Positions 17,920-28,246 are shown, counted from the first letter of the stretch. The stretch is DNA of 30,507 bases from Cylindrodendrum hubeiense (GCA_014621425.1 JAANBB010000463.1:1-30507), one strand, 5' to 3'. Numbers and translations: made by a program. Notes: a model not told the origin generated them from the sequence alone.

Positions 17920-18916
17920 TGCGGCGGGTATAGTCAAGAGGGAGTCTCCGGCGTTGGTTGGGTATCGCAGGCGTAGGGATTGCTGTGCAGAAGCGGCGAA
18001 GTTGAGCGGACGAAGAGGTGCGACCTTGGCAAGAAGAAGGCTCCGGCGCTGTCAGAGAGGACGGGACGCGGCTGGGGTGGCACCTGTCGGGCGGTGCGGA
18101 GTACGTACCGATAGCTCTCCAGCCACAGACCGATGGGCGCCGAGCCGCCATTGTCAAGGACGACGAATCGGGGGATAGGGCGTGGGGAAGTGGGGGCGTT
18201 GCCATCCCCAAGTCCTGTTGCAGCTGCAACGAGCGACAGGTAATCCTTGCATTGCAGCGATGGATGCGAGAGGACTTCGCGCTTGGCAACGTTGTACCAG
18301 AGACGGAGAGAACCAATTCGCGGCGCAGGTACGCGTCCGGCGCAGGTATTGCAGCAGGTATTACAGCAGGTATTACAGCAGGTACCACAGCAGCTGCAGT
18401 GCACGTCTGTACCCCCGAACGCTAGCTGTTTGATACCCCTTTCTTCGTCCTGCCCTCACGAGCTGCCCACCGGCTGCCCTCGAGACCAAGCATCGTGGCA
18501 TCTCGGCCCGGTGTTTTTTCCGACACAGACGCTGCGCTAGGCTTGTTTGAGACCTCCAATTCAACTCTAAGCTGTCCTCCACGAGGCGAATGTGCCCCCA
18601 TCCCTTGTTGGCTTGTCTGGCAGCCCGGTGCCCTAGACAGGTAATTCATCCCGTCGTATTCCTGACATTGTTCCTTCTGCGTGTCCGATCATCGCGACCC
18701 GACTACTCTTTTCGGCCTCCCCTTTTATCCTCCCATCAAACCCCCCGATACCGCCACCCTTTTGCCTTGCGCGTGCGCTTCGCTTCTCGATTCTCCCTCG
18801 CACTCGACCTAGCTTCATGCCAGCATCCAGCTCCAGATAGTCGGTGTTCTCGCCCGTCGTCGATCGCCTCGCCTCGACTCGCCTTTGTTGCGTAATACCC
18901 AACCCTGACGGCACCC
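17920..18916. promoter_or_regulatory. Divergent promoter of YRA1 and MNN9
   Basis: About 1 kb separates the two start codons. The right side (about 18650-18900) is CT-rich on the plus strand, typical of the MNN9 leader. A 12-nt tandem repeat is at 18342-18389. Plus-strand open frames such as 17744-18178 and 18018-18425 are not coding-like (repeat-driven, extending into YRA1). Confidence 0.5.
18342..18389 (+). repeat. Four tandem copies of a 12-nt unit (GCAGGTATTACA)
   Basis: Copies are 18342-18353, 18354-18365, 18366-18377 and 18378-18389. The middle two are identical, the first differs at one base and the last at two. A partial unit GCAGCTGCAG follows. It lies in the promoter between YRA1 and MNN9. 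Confidence 0.9.
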
Positions 18917-20095
18917 ATGGCTCGACCCATGGGGTCAGTCCGTCTTAAGAAGGCGAATCCTTTGACCCTCGCCCTCGGAGCCCTCCTCTGCATCTTCATC
19001 ATCGTCTTCCTCGTCGCCCCCTCCAGCCCATCTGCCACTTCGCGCCGACTCGATGCCGTCACCGCTGAGCATCACCTTTCGCCGCCTACGTCTCCGTATC
19101 GAAAGCCCAGCTCGCGCTCTGGCATCCAGCTCAAGCCCCCGCCCGTGGCTCACTATAACCTAAACAATGTCACCATCACCACGTCACCCATCGAGAATCG
19201 GGAGAATGTCTTGATCCTGACCCCCATGGCCAGGTTCTACCAGGGATACTGGGACAACCTCTTGAAGTTGAGCTATCCCCATGAGCTCGTCACATTGGGC
19301 TTTATTCTCCCCAAAACCAAGGAGGGCAACCAGGCCACGACCGAGCTGCAAGAGCGCATACACAAGACCCAGAAGCACGGCCCCGAGCAGGAACGCTTCA
19401 AGAGCATCATTATCCTGCGACAGGATTTCGAGCCTGCCCTGCAGTCCCAGGATGAGAGTGAGCGACACAAGATGCAAAACCAAAAGGCACGACGAGAAGT
19501 CATGGCCAAGGCCCGCAACTCGTTACTTTTCACCACTCTGGGCCCCGACACCTCGTGGGTCTTGTGGCTTGACTCGGACATCATCGAAACCCCGCCTGAT
19601 CTGATCCAGGACCTTGCCGCGTTCGACAAGCCACTCATCGTGCCCAACTGCTTCCAGCGGTACTACGATGAGGAGCACCAGCAGATGTCGGAGCGACCGT
19701 ACGACTTCAACAGCTGGCAGGACAGCCCGACGGCGGTGGAGCTGGCTTCCAAGATGGGCCCTGATGAGATTCTCCTCGAGGGTTACGCCGAGATGGCAAC
19801 CTACCGCACGCTGATGGCGTATCTGACATCCGAAGACGGCGATCGCCAATCCGCGATACCCCTCGACGGCGTTGGCGGTACCGCCCTCCTGGTCAAGGCG
19901 GACGTGCACCGCGATGGTGCCATGTTCCCGCCCTTCCCATTCTATCACCTCATTGAGACGGAGGGATTCGCCAAGATGGCGAAGCGGTTAGGCTGGCAAC
20001 CGTGGGGCTTGCCCAATTACAAGGTCAGTGCTTCACTTGCGGCACGATGCGCACAACACCTAACATCCATCTAGGTCTACCATTATAACGAGTAG
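18917..20095 (+). CDS. MNN9: Mnn9/Anp1/Van1-family alpha-mannosyltransferase (GT62)
   Basis: Mnn9-type proteins are cis-Golgi type II membrane glycosyltransferases of the mannan polymerase complexes, which extend the outer chain of N-glycans for the cell wall. Two exons, 18917-20023 and 20075-20095, give 375 residues. The last exon encodes only VYHYNE and a stop, the family C-terminus; without splicing the tail would be unrelated. A single membrane anchor lies at about residues 14-34 after a basic N-terminus. The stem is Pro/Ser-rich. The catalytic region starts near ENVLILTPM and includes the conserved LWLDSDI with D219 and D221 (DXD-type metal site), IVPNCFQRY and LDGVGGTALLVKADVHRDGA. A second ATG four codons in is possible, but the first is kept. 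Confidence 0.94.
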
Positions 20096-21028
20096 TGCCC
20101 CCTCATGTCTGGGGTTGTTGACCAACCCCTCGGTGAACTTGCTCCTATTACGACTTGTCATGTCAGAGACGGGATACGCTGCTTTCCAATAGGCAACACG
20201 GACGCCGCCCCTTTCATCCCAAGCGACGGTCGGGTAAAGCCATATTCGAATCTGGGCGGGTAAGGGTCACGGCATTTTTGTAGTATACATCCATCCATAC
20301 AGCCACCAAGGAAATAAAATGGCGGTGAAGCAACCCAGAAGAGAGGAGGAGGAAGGGAAGAAAAAGGTCCCAGTGACTACGGACGTCATACATCATCGGA
20401 GGGGCGGGGCTTGCTCTGCGTGCATTGCATTGGCGATATTGTGCCGGAAGGGCTCCTGTTTTTGTTGTCTTGTTTCGATTGCGAATTTCTGTAAGATACA
20501 GGTCCACCGCGGCGGACGCAGGCATGGACAAGGGGGAGGACTGGGATAGACGGGGCATGTACTATGTAAGTACATGTGTGCGCCTCCACGGCGATGAGCG
20601 ATCTCGGGCTGTTGGAGGAGCAAAGGTCATCGATTCTTACGACGAGAAAGTGCGCCATTTCCGGCATCTGCAGCGTCCCCTTGACTCATATTTATGTGCA
20701 CTTGGTGGTGCGTTTGATTGTTCTGGTATCTGATGTTTTCAAATCGACGTCGCTCAACCCATGCCTGATCCAATCATCCAAATATCTCCAATACCGATAT
20801 TGACAATCTCAAGCTGAAGAAAGCCATTGTGTAACACCCAGTCCCAAACTCCAGATTAAAAGCGTGCTTCGTAGCCCATCTCCATATCGTCTCGGCCAGG
20901 CCAATCTTGTCCATGCCTTGGGCTTTCATCCGGGTCCGACCCGATCCGTTCAAAACTAGCACATTCATTCCATACTATCCCGTCTCCCTTCTCGAGACCT
21001 GTTCCCTGCTGTGAAAGGCCATGATGAC
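20096..21028. other. Convergent intergenic region, MNN9 and PEX4 3' ends
   Basis: About 930 nt without a supportable gene. It holds the MNN9 3'UTR with an AATAAA at 20313-20318, and the PEX4 3'UTR at the right. Open frames of 60-110 codons overlap each other on both strands and show no domain. Confidence 0.5.
20313..20318 (+). terminator. Candidate polyadenylation signal of MNN9
   Basis: A perfect AATAAA lies about 220 nt after the MNN9 stop codon. Candidate only. Confidence 0.4.
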
Positions 21029-21619
21029 CTAGGGTCCGTTATACCTCCCTTCTGAGTCGTGGATCCAAAATTCGACGAGCTTGCGCGTGCCGAGGACGTC
21101 GCCGCCGCGCAGGAGGGCGGCTACGTCGACGTTGAGCGGGCTGTCGGTCTCGGGGCAGCTAAGCAGCATGCGGACAGCGCGGACACACTCGAGGATGCTG
21201 TAGGCCGGGGTCCATGCGTCCTTGAGCAAGTCGAGGCAGATCTCGCCCGTCTCGAGAGCGATGTTGGGGTGGACGATGGGTGTGACAAAGCTCATCTTGG
21301 GTGGTGCTAGCGGGTATGTGGGCGGGATGGTGATGTTGACGAGCCAGCGGCCATCTAGAGAGGAGGGAGAGTTAGCTACGGCTCGCAATGGAGAATAATC
21401 AACGGGAAAGCGGCGGCGCGTACCATCGTAGCCACTGCCTACGCCCTGGCCGTTGATGACGGCCTGCCACTCGAGGAGGTCGGCGTCATCGACGGGGCCG
21501 AGTCGCTCTACACCCGTCTCGTCCTTGCTCTCGACGCGCCATGTGTCGAGCTCCTTGATGAGGCGCTTGGTCGCAGACTTGGACGAGGACGATGCGCCGG
21601 AAGCTGTTGACCTGGGCAT
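21029..21619 (-). CDS. PEX4: Peroxisomal ubiquitin-conjugating enzyme E2 (Pex4)
   Basis: Pex4 (Ubc10) is the E2 that mono-ubiquitinates the PTS1 receptor Pex5 so that it can be recycled from the peroxisome membrane; it is anchored by Pex22. Exons 21619-21424 and 21354-21029 give 173 residues. The UBC fold is complete: helix 1 (SATKRLIKELDTW), DDGRWLVNITIPPTYPLAPP, HPNI at 94-97, and the active-site Cys at 105 in TGEICLDLLKDAWTP. The spacing and the ERLGPVDDADLLEWQAVI stretch are Pex4-like rather than a general Ubc4/5. The intron is 69 nt and free of stops, so an unspliced transcript would stay open. A Ser-rich N-terminus precedes the domain. Confidence 0.9.
   Translation of the reverse strand: MPRSTASGASSSSKSATKRLIKELDTWRVESKDETGVERLGPVDDADLLEWQAVINGQGVGSGYDGTRRRFPVDYSPLRAVANSPSSLDGRWLVNITIPPTYPLAPPKMSFVTPIVHPNIALETGEICLDLLKDAWTPAYSILECVRAVRMLLSCPETDSPLNVDVAALLRGGDVLGTRKLVEFWIHDSEGRYNGP
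21355..21423 (-). other. Stop-free, multiple-of-three intron in PEX4
   Basis: Donor GTACGC and acceptor CTAG flank 69 nt with a GCTAAC branch site about 18 nt before the acceptor. The sequence has no in-frame stop, so retention would insert 23 residues between two core strands of the E2 fold. Splicing restores the usual DGRW continuity. Confidence 0.85.
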
Positions 21620-22034
21620 TGTCTATGCGCGCGCTTGCAGTGCTGGCTTGTGATGTGTGGATGGCTGGTGGGAGTGCGTCGGCAGCGGCGGGGGGTGCGT
21701 TGGAGGAGGAAGTAGTGACGATGGTGGGAGCTGGAGGAAGTGGTGAAGAGACGGTAGAGGATGGTGGATGGACTGGTGGACGATGCCCTTATTTACAGAT
21801 GTTATAGGGGGCGTTTGGGCGTTTGGGCGCTTGCGGGAGACGATGGTCTGGGATGGAATGAATCAAGTTGAGTCGCCAAGCACGTAGCTGGAGCGCTGGA
21901 GCGCCAGTGCATTACGGTAGCAGCTCCCAGATCCCCAGAGCTTGGTCACTCGGTGACAGGGATTTTGGGCGGGCAGAGCCGAGGCTGGCCACGTCCCGGG
22001 TTTGGTTGGACCCTTGAACGACGTGTACGTACTG

Positions 22035-22066
22035 TATCTAGGTACCTTAAGTACCTAAGGTACCTA
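22035..22066. repeat. Imperfect palindrome built from AGGTACCT units
   Basis: The stretch reads TAGGTACCTTAAGTACCTAA followed by GGTACCTAA. It is close to its own reverse complement across about 26 nt and contains two perfect AGGTACCT palindromes. Related pieces occur at about 1168-1183. Similar motifs are scattered in many Sordariomycete intergenic regions (from memory). Confidence 0.7.
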
Positions 22067-22248
22067 ATAACAAACGCTAAAAGAAAGACGGGACACATTC
22101 GCCACAGGCTGTGGACCACTAATTACCAGCCTCGTTAAAGAAGCACACCGCTTACAGGTGTCATATGTAAACGACCCATACGAATCATAACAGTCATGGC
22201 AACTCTTATTTATTACGGCTCTTGTTATGGCCCCGTTGAACCCATCTG

Positions 22249-22283
22249 CCAAATTCCAAATACCAAATACCAAATACCAAATC
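22249..22283 (+). repeat. CCAAATA heptamer tandem repeat
   Basis: About five consecutive 7-nt units of CCAAATA, with single-base variants at both ends, in non-coding DNA. Confidence 0.85.
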
Positions 22284-22441
22284 ACTTCATGCATCTGCAA
22301 TATAAAGTTGAACAATCTTCTCATTATGTGACAATTTTTAAGGGGGGATTGATTAAACGTCTGATTAGTCTATGCCATTGCTTCGTCGAAAGACACGGGA
22401 CTCCCAACATTGGGCGCCAGTTCTCGGTATACGTCTCTTTT

Positions 22442-22466
22442 CCTCACTTCCTCACTTCCTCACTTC
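22442..22466. repeat. Three CCTCACTT direct repeats at a gene 3' end
   Basis: Three close copies of an 8-nt unit overlap the stop codon (22460-22462, minus strand) of the charged-protein gene. Confidence 0.7.
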
Positions 22467-23563
22467 TTGCGTCGTCCTCCCTTCACCGGCTTTCGCTTCA
22501 CCGGCGAGTGGTTCTTGCTCTTTTTGGCGGGCTGGGGTTTCGGTTCCGGCTCTGCATCCTCCTCGACGACAATCGCAGCTCGTCCCCTTGAGGCTGCTCG
22601 AGTCCGCACCCCATTTCTGGTATTGTCGCTGGAGCTCGTCCCCTCTTCAAAAGACGAGTCATTGTCCTCGTCCTCGTCACTGCCCTCGCTATCTTCTTCG
22701 CTCGTGTCCTCGTTCAAACTCTGGCGTCTGGACCTATGCCCGTTTGAACGACCTGAAGCAGAAGCAGCAGCAGCAGCTCCTCGCCGGGTCGGATACGCCC
22801 TATCGGTAGGTCCCGATGCAGGCCGTCGTGGGGCGGCCGCAGCTCGCGAACCCTCAGTCTGAAACTGGAAGGGATCAAGGGCTCCTCGAGAAGCCGAGTC
22901 AGAGGCGTGGCGAGTGGTGGCTCCAGGTCCTTGCGGATGCTCGTAGGAGCCTCCTTCACGTTCGTTGCGGACCCGGCTAGGTTGCCTTTGCGAAGATGCG
23001 GTGCCAGATCGCGGGCGAGTTCTGGATGCCGTCGGAGGTGGGAAGTAGCCCATGCGAGGGTAGCCTTCGGAGTCCTGAGTGTCGCCCAAATTGCTGCTCG
23101 ACGAGTGATGGCGAGACATGGAGTCTTGCTGAGGTGCCGGGGCCCCCTTCTTCTTGCGTGAGACGGGCTCTAGGTGGGTGAGCGGCACCGCAATCCGCTG
23201 TTCCTTTCGCTTCTTGCGTTCGCTCGATCGCTTCTTCTTTTTCTTTCTTTCCTCCTCCTCCATGCGCTTCCGTCGTTGATCCAAAGCAGCAAGCTCGTGC
23301 TTGTTAAGATCGACGTCGCTTCTGCCCTCGGCTCTAGCCCGCTCGATTCGTGCCATTGCCGACTGAACCAAAACCTCTTCCCGATCCCTCGGCGACAATC
23401 GCGCCAGCTGTTCTTCATAGTCGTCATCTTCCTCCGAAGATGAGTATTCATCCTCATCCTCCTCCGATCCTCCATAATAGCCCCTGCGGGGCTCCCCGCC
23501 TTCCCGATCACCCAAGTCTATACCCGTGAATCGAAGAGAATCACTAACAAATCGAGTAACCAT
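22460..23563 (-). CDS. Highly charged low-complexity protein, unknown function, start uncertain
   Basis: I do not recognise a named family. The frame ends at 22460 with a basic Lys/Arg tail. The first in-frame ATG is at 23563 (367 residues, MVTRFVSDSLRF...). Coding-like, compositionally matching codons continue upstream without an ATG to about 23770, past the PRA1 stop, so the true start may be a non-AUG codon or lie in an unseen exon. Features from the ATG: acidic Glu/Asp/Ser block, a conserved-looking helical stretch (EEVLVQSAMARIERARAEGRSDVDL, with a Glu/Arg/Lys coiled coil RRKRMEEEERKKKKK), a Ser/Arg/Pro-rich disordered middle, a second acidic block (about 300-330) and a basic C-terminus suggestive of nuclear localisation. 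It lies on the same strand as, and directly downstream of, PRA1. Confidence 0.65.
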   Translation of the reverse strand: MVTRFVSDSLRFTGIDLGDREGGEPRRGYYGGSEEDEDEYSSSEEDDDYEEQLARLSPRDREEVLVQSAMARIERARAEGRSDVDLNKHELAALDQRRKRMEEEERKKKKKRSSERKKRKEQRIAVPLTHLEPVSRKKKGAPAPQQDSMSRHHSSSSNLGDTQDSEGYPRMGYFPPPTASRTRPRSGTASSQRQPSRVRNEREGGSYEHPQGPGATTRHASDSASRGALDPFQFQTEGSRAAAAPRRPASGPTDRAYPTRRGAAAAASASGRSNGHRSRRQSLNEDTSEEDSEGSDEDEDNDSSFEEGTSSSDNTRNGVRTRAASRGRAAIVVEEDAEPEPKPQPAKKSKNHSPVKRKPVKGGRRKK

Positions 23564-23742
23564 TGCCGAAGAAACTCCAACGCCTTGTGAGTCCGTTTCG
23601 TCCTCATCCGTGCCCAACTCCTCCACCCGGGCATCACCACCCCCATATCCGTGCAGCGCAGCATCCCCATCCGTTCTCCGCCGCCTGCGCCTTGATGGTC
23701 TTCCCCATTGGGGCGCAAATTCGGGAGATCGCGGCCGACCAC

Positions 23743-24273
23743 CTAGACCGCCTCCCCGGAAAAAGCCTCATCGATAGGCTTGTCCATTAAAGAAGCGTGA
23801 CCAAGAATGGTCACGCCAGAAGCGCCAATCAGCCATAGCAGGGTCGAGAAAGGCGAAGCAATCAGACCCAGGGGTACGGAGATGACGATAATTCCAGTAT
23901 AAAGCTGGGATGTAGTAGCACGGAACGTGCCGATTTCGAGATCGCGGCCTTCGAGGCGGCCGATGACGAATAGGCCGGCTACAACGAAGATGATGTCGAA
24001 CATCAGGAGCCAGTTTGTGAGCAGAGCATAGACGCTGAGCATGACAAAGACGACGGCATAGTTGCTGGAGAAGTGGCTCAGGTTGTAGTTGACACGCGAC
24101 TGGGCCTCAGCAAAGTTGGCGGGCTTGGAGACTCGCTTGAAGTCGAAGAACTCGGAGACGGGGCGCAGGTTGGAAAAGCGGCCGCTGAGGGGACCGGCGC
24201 GGAGGCTCTGGAAGCGTTCGCCGAAGTTCAGGCGGGACGTGATGGCGTCCAACGGGATCTGAATGCGAGCCAT
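23743..24273 (-). CDS. YIP3: PRA1/Yip3 family prenylated Rab acceptor
   Basis: PRA1 proteins are small ER/Golgi membrane proteins that bind prenylated Rab GTPases and help vesicle traffic. The single-exon product has 176 residues, the normal size. The PRA1 domain is complete: an N-terminal cytosolic part ending with RVNYNLSHFSSNY (the conserved RVxxNLxYF-type motif), then hydrophobic pairs at about 72-90 and 91-105, and again at about 124-140 and 142-158, forming two hairpins, and a short acidic tail. Start ATG at 24273 gives MARIQIPLDAITSRL; upstream in-frame codons lack an ATG. The stop codon lies inside the open frame of the next gene downstream on the same strand. Confidence 0.93.
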   Translation of the reverse strand: MARIQIPLDAITSRLNFGERFQSLRAGPLSGRFSNLRPVSEFFDFKRVSKPANFAEAQSRVNYNLSHFSSNYAVVFVMLSVYALLTNWLLMFDIIFVVAGLFVIGRLEGRDLEIGTFRATTSQLYTGIIVISVPLGLIASPFSTLLWLIGASGVTILGHASLMDKPIDEAFSGEAV

Positions 24274-24773
24274 TGCGAAGAATTGATTGGGGTTGTTTGA
24301 GGTAGTGTGAGGGTGTTGGTATGGGTTTGTGGATGGATGCGAGAGGTTGAGTGTCGGCAAGCGAGCTTCTTAAGTCGTTGCAGTTGGATCACGATGTTTT
24401 GTTGCGTCGGTGAAAGTCAGGCAGCCAAATTAATCGATCAAAGGATGACGACGATGTCGGTTGCGTGCGGGTCCTGGGCGATTAGGCAGACGAATCTGGT
24501 CAAGGTAACAGGTCAGCCAGAGCTCGCGATGAGGTGGAGAGGCACGCAATCAGACGAGGACAAAAGGACAAGCTGGCCAAAGTATCCGAATCCGAGACAA
24601 ACGAGTTGGTAGGCAGCCAAAAAGGGGAGGGTTTTGTTGCCATCCATCAGCCACGCCGGCCAAGCCACGTTCGCCGACTGGGAAGATAGGGCCAACGGGG
24701 ATGGATACGGGGGAGCTAGCGGGGAGCGAAGGGAGGGGGGATGCACATACCGATGCGAACTGCAGTGTGTAAG

Positions 24774-24820
24774 GGCGAGATGCGAAATGCGGTGTGCGAA
24801 ACGCGAGATGCGAGATGCCG
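24774..24820 (+). repeat. GCGAGATGCGAAATGCG-type degenerate tandem repeat
   Basis: Repeated GCGA(G/A)ATGC units with variants follow one another for about 45 nt in non-coding DNA upstream of PRA1. Confidence 0.7.
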
Positions 24821-25889
24821 GTGGAGGGTTACCGTTTGGAGGAATGCCGCAGCTCGGTAGTGAGGCAGTGTTTGTTTGCTGAGGACACGAAAGGGGAATT
24901 TAGATTGAGATTGAGATTGGGGTTTTTCTGCCCGGCTCGAATCAATTTGCTGCGACGCGTCTCGTCAGCTCTGGGGCGCTCTTTCAGGGGGTTGCCACTT
25001 TTCGTTCCGGGGAGATGGGCGTTGTGCGGTCCACTGACGTACCTAAATTCAGCAACGGTCCGGCGTCCAATTCCTCGGATCGTCTTGGTCCTCTTGGTAG
25101 GGCGATGGATGCCCCTGAACTGCTCGACGGCTCGGCTGCTCAACTGCCGCCCGAATGGATGCCTGCCTGGTGGAATGCCTGGCAGGAATGAAATGAATCG
25201 ATGAGGCTCAGCCGCCGCGTTGGACCCCCCTGTTAACGTACGCAGAGACGTACGTAAAGGGACCAGGCGGAGAGGGCGGAGAGACCTCCAATGTCTGCAA
25301 CTGAGGCTTGCGCGCTCAGTCGGGCTGGCTGCGACCGTTTGGTCGGTGCCGTTGTTTTTGCTTGGTTAGTTCAACTTCCCCGTCTCCGACGACCCCACGG
25401 AACAAAAGGCTTGTGGAAGAGAAGAGAACAGCGGAAGCCGGAAACTAGAAGAAGCGGTCGAGGGCCGCCTTTTGAAGCGGGCAGCTTGGAGCTTGGCCGC
25501 ACACCAACCACGCTCACCGACACTGTACGGAGGTACGGATACGCACACACAGCTCGTCCCGGATGCCTGTATGCACGGCACATGTGCCAATCCAGCGCGA
25601 GCTGCGTTCCGATCCGACGTCCTGGATGGAGAATTTTCACTTGCCCAAGCCTGGCCCCGCGGAGCATGATCCCATTGCCCACCCCGCTTATGCACGCGAC
25701 ACTTGAATCAAGCAAGTTAGAGCAAGCCAAGTGGGAGGTGTCTCCGCTCAGGCCCCAGCTGTCTTTGGGTCGATCTCGGGCTGATTAGAGACACATTGCT
25801 TCCCTTTGGCCTCTGCGCCGTCGCGGAACTCGGAACACACCTGGAGAGTGGCGAGTGGGCGGTGGGTGGTGGGTGGTGGATGGCCAGCT

Positions 25890-25933
25890 GGCTAGTTGGC
25901 CGGCTAGTTGGCTGGCTAGTTGGCTGGCTGGCT
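25890..25933 (+). repeat. GGCTAGTTGGCT 12-nt tandem repeat
   Basis: Three copies (25890-25901, 25902-25913, 25914-25925), the first with one change, followed by a decayed GGCTGGC. A GGTGGGT-rich stretch lies immediately to the left (25861-25880). Confidence 0.88.
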
Positions 25934-28156
25934 TCTGAACCGCTGTCAGTCAGGTCTCAGGACGGACGGAGAAAGAAAATATGAATTTGTTTTGACACCG
26001 TCAAGACTCTTGTTTCACTCACCCACTTGCCAACTCTTTTACACCGGGTACTCATTCCCTACGCTCTCCTTCTTCCCCATGGGCCATCTTGTGCCCCAAT
26101 GACCCCACGGGATCCCCAAACAACCCTCGGTGTTTGCTCCGGTCCAGCTCTTGCTTACATGACAGAGCCTCCGAGCTAAGCCCGAGCCACCCGTAGTGCT
26201 CCTCCGGCATCACTGAGCTTTGATCTAGTTCATTTTAGAGACGGCAGGGCATTGATGACAAGACTTTGTCATATTCTTTAGCATGATCCTTTTCGTATTG
26301 GGTTCACCCTCGCAACTTCCAGCTGCAGGCCTTCGTAGTTGCATTTCCTATGGATCCTTCTTTGACGTGGCATGACGTTGTTTGCCTACCCGATGATGGT
26401 TTGGTCGGGCCTCAACTCATCTTGCTCTGTTGGCACTTGGCTCAGGCAAAACCTATCCAGTTCTTGTCATGCATCCCCTCTTGCATAGCTTCTAAGGGCT
26501 GCGCAGGATTGCTAGGAACACGTAGTGCGCCGTGCACTGGGGCGATCTGTTGCGGAGCTCTGCCATCGTAGCCGTCATGTTGTCTTCGACCCCACTTGCC
26601 TGCCTCTACTCCGTATCGTAATCGCGTTGTCCTTCGCTTGGCCAACCTTCTTTGCGGGCGTTGAGGAGCCGCTTCTGTCGATGATCGAGGTCAGGAACTC
26701 ATAGCGGATCTTTGCAACAATCACCATTATGAATATTTTCATGAGGACCTGGAAATAAAGTTATTTGACTTTTCGACGATGAAGATATATATATAAGGTG
26801 ATACCGATTGCCTCAATGAGGGGCGCCAAGTGGTCTAGACAGCTACCCTATATGAGACCATGGACGGCCAGGTCCGCCGATGACGGCACTGATCGTGCAA
26901 CTTCTTCATATATGACTCACTCAAAGGGTCAGAACAAATTTATCTGCATGACATGAAGTACAATACGGACTTGTTCTGTATCGCTAGGCGGATCAAATCG
27001 ATACCAGGGTCTCAGACAATACGCACGCATAATCAACACTATCCAAAGGGCTGGGAGATGAAGTGTCCGACACAAGAGAATTGCCGTACAATTCCATATG
27101 CCTCAGGCCCTCTTTCTATCCACTCTACCTCCAGCCCTACTGCCAGTCATTATAAACGGCTGTACCCTCCAGTTTTGCATTATTTTCCATGGAAGCCTAC
27201 AACACACCTGGTGCGGAACGCCGCAACACAATGCGCGGCGGGTCGTCTCGTCGTCTCGGTTGTGTGTTCAGCAGGGAAACGAACCCTTATTTCAGCTTTA
27301 ATAACCGTGCAGTTTCTTTATATTTTGATATTGATACAGACCGCTTCCCTCGGGACTGTGTTTCGTAAGGTTGGGGCGAGGAGAGCGTGCTCACCTGCAA
27401 GGTTGATCATCTACTGCCTGGATGAGAAACTCCCCGCCACACCGAGACTGAAAAGAGCTAATGTGACTGGCTTGTATGCTAGTCTATTGGAAATGTATAT
27501 ATATAAAGACGGCCAAGATCATCATTGTGACCTTTGACACCAACACGTACCCCTCAGCATCTTCCTACTTCGAGGTAGGGACACACGGGCGCCTGTCGAA
27601 TTCCTTTCGTTGCGTTGCCATTTCCTGTAATGGCTACCACGTACCCTGGTTGACTGCGTACGATCATGGCAAGCTGGTCATCATTTGTTGGCTAACAGGG
27701 GGGTTTGCCATCAAAGTCGACTCGGACTCGTTGATGACGACTTTCGACTTGGCTTAACCCTCAGGGACGTCTGATCACATGTCCACTTTCCAAACCAACT
27801 TCGGCCTCCTTTCTCCTTTCTCCTTTATCTTTCCTCTTTCCTCTTACCATCTTCACCACTTCTCCCTGAAACTCACCCGTCAGTGGGTGGGACCACGTCA
27901 ATTAGGTGGATCGGCAAGTAAGGCAACGATTCACATGGCCAAAGTTCGGAGACAGGCATTTGCAGCACGACCTGACCGTCCTCTGCTCTGAGATTAGTGG
28001 GCGGTCCACATTGACGTCACTGACAGCGATGCATCGGACCCGGCACAGCTGAGATGTTCAAGACTAATTGCTGTGGGGGTGGAAATGAGGTTTGGTTGTT
28101 CTTGGTGGCAAGGGCTCGCGAGTTGGAAACAAACTCGGGGCATTCGGGTCGACCCA

Positions 28157-28246
28157 TGTTCTCTTTCATGTTCTCTTTCATGTTCTCTCGCACCCATGTT
28201 CTCTCTCACCCATGTTCTTTCTCTCTCACCCATGTTCTCTCTCACA
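28157..28246 (+). repeat. CATGTTCTCTYTC minisatellite
   Basis: About six copies of a CATGTTCTCTYTC unit of 13-22 nt. The first copies lack, and the later ones include, a CACC insertion before CATG. The arrangement suggests stepwise expansion with a unit change. Open frames through it on both strands are repeat artefacts. Confidence 0.85.

Larger units (their letters stand above)
21620..22459. promoter_or_regulatory. PEX4 promoter and 3' region of the charged-protein gene
   Basis: About 840 nt between two minus-strand genes. No gene is seen. The left part is purine-rich on the plus strand (CT-rich on the PEX4 strand), as in fungal promoters. It contains a GGTACCT palindromic cluster (about 22035-22066) and a CCAAATA heptamer repeat (22249-22283). 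Confidence 0.5.

Noticed and set aside
17744..18178. Plus-strand open frame with a poly-Leu stretch
   Set aside because: It is the antisense shadow of the poly-Asn codons of the Yra1-type gene plus promoter DNA.
23518..23742. Alternative minus-strand frame starting MVGRDLPN
   Set aside because: It overlaps the charged-protein frame, has no domain, and ends at a stop without splice support.
25291..25788. 165-codon open frame in the gene desert
   Set aside because: It is overlapped by open frames of similar length on the other strand, with no domain or splice logic.
26953..27537. 194-codon open frame in the gene desert
   Set aside because: It has no recognisable domain and rare-looking codon use compared with neighbours; a lone hydrophobic run is not enough. 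It could still be an orphan gene.
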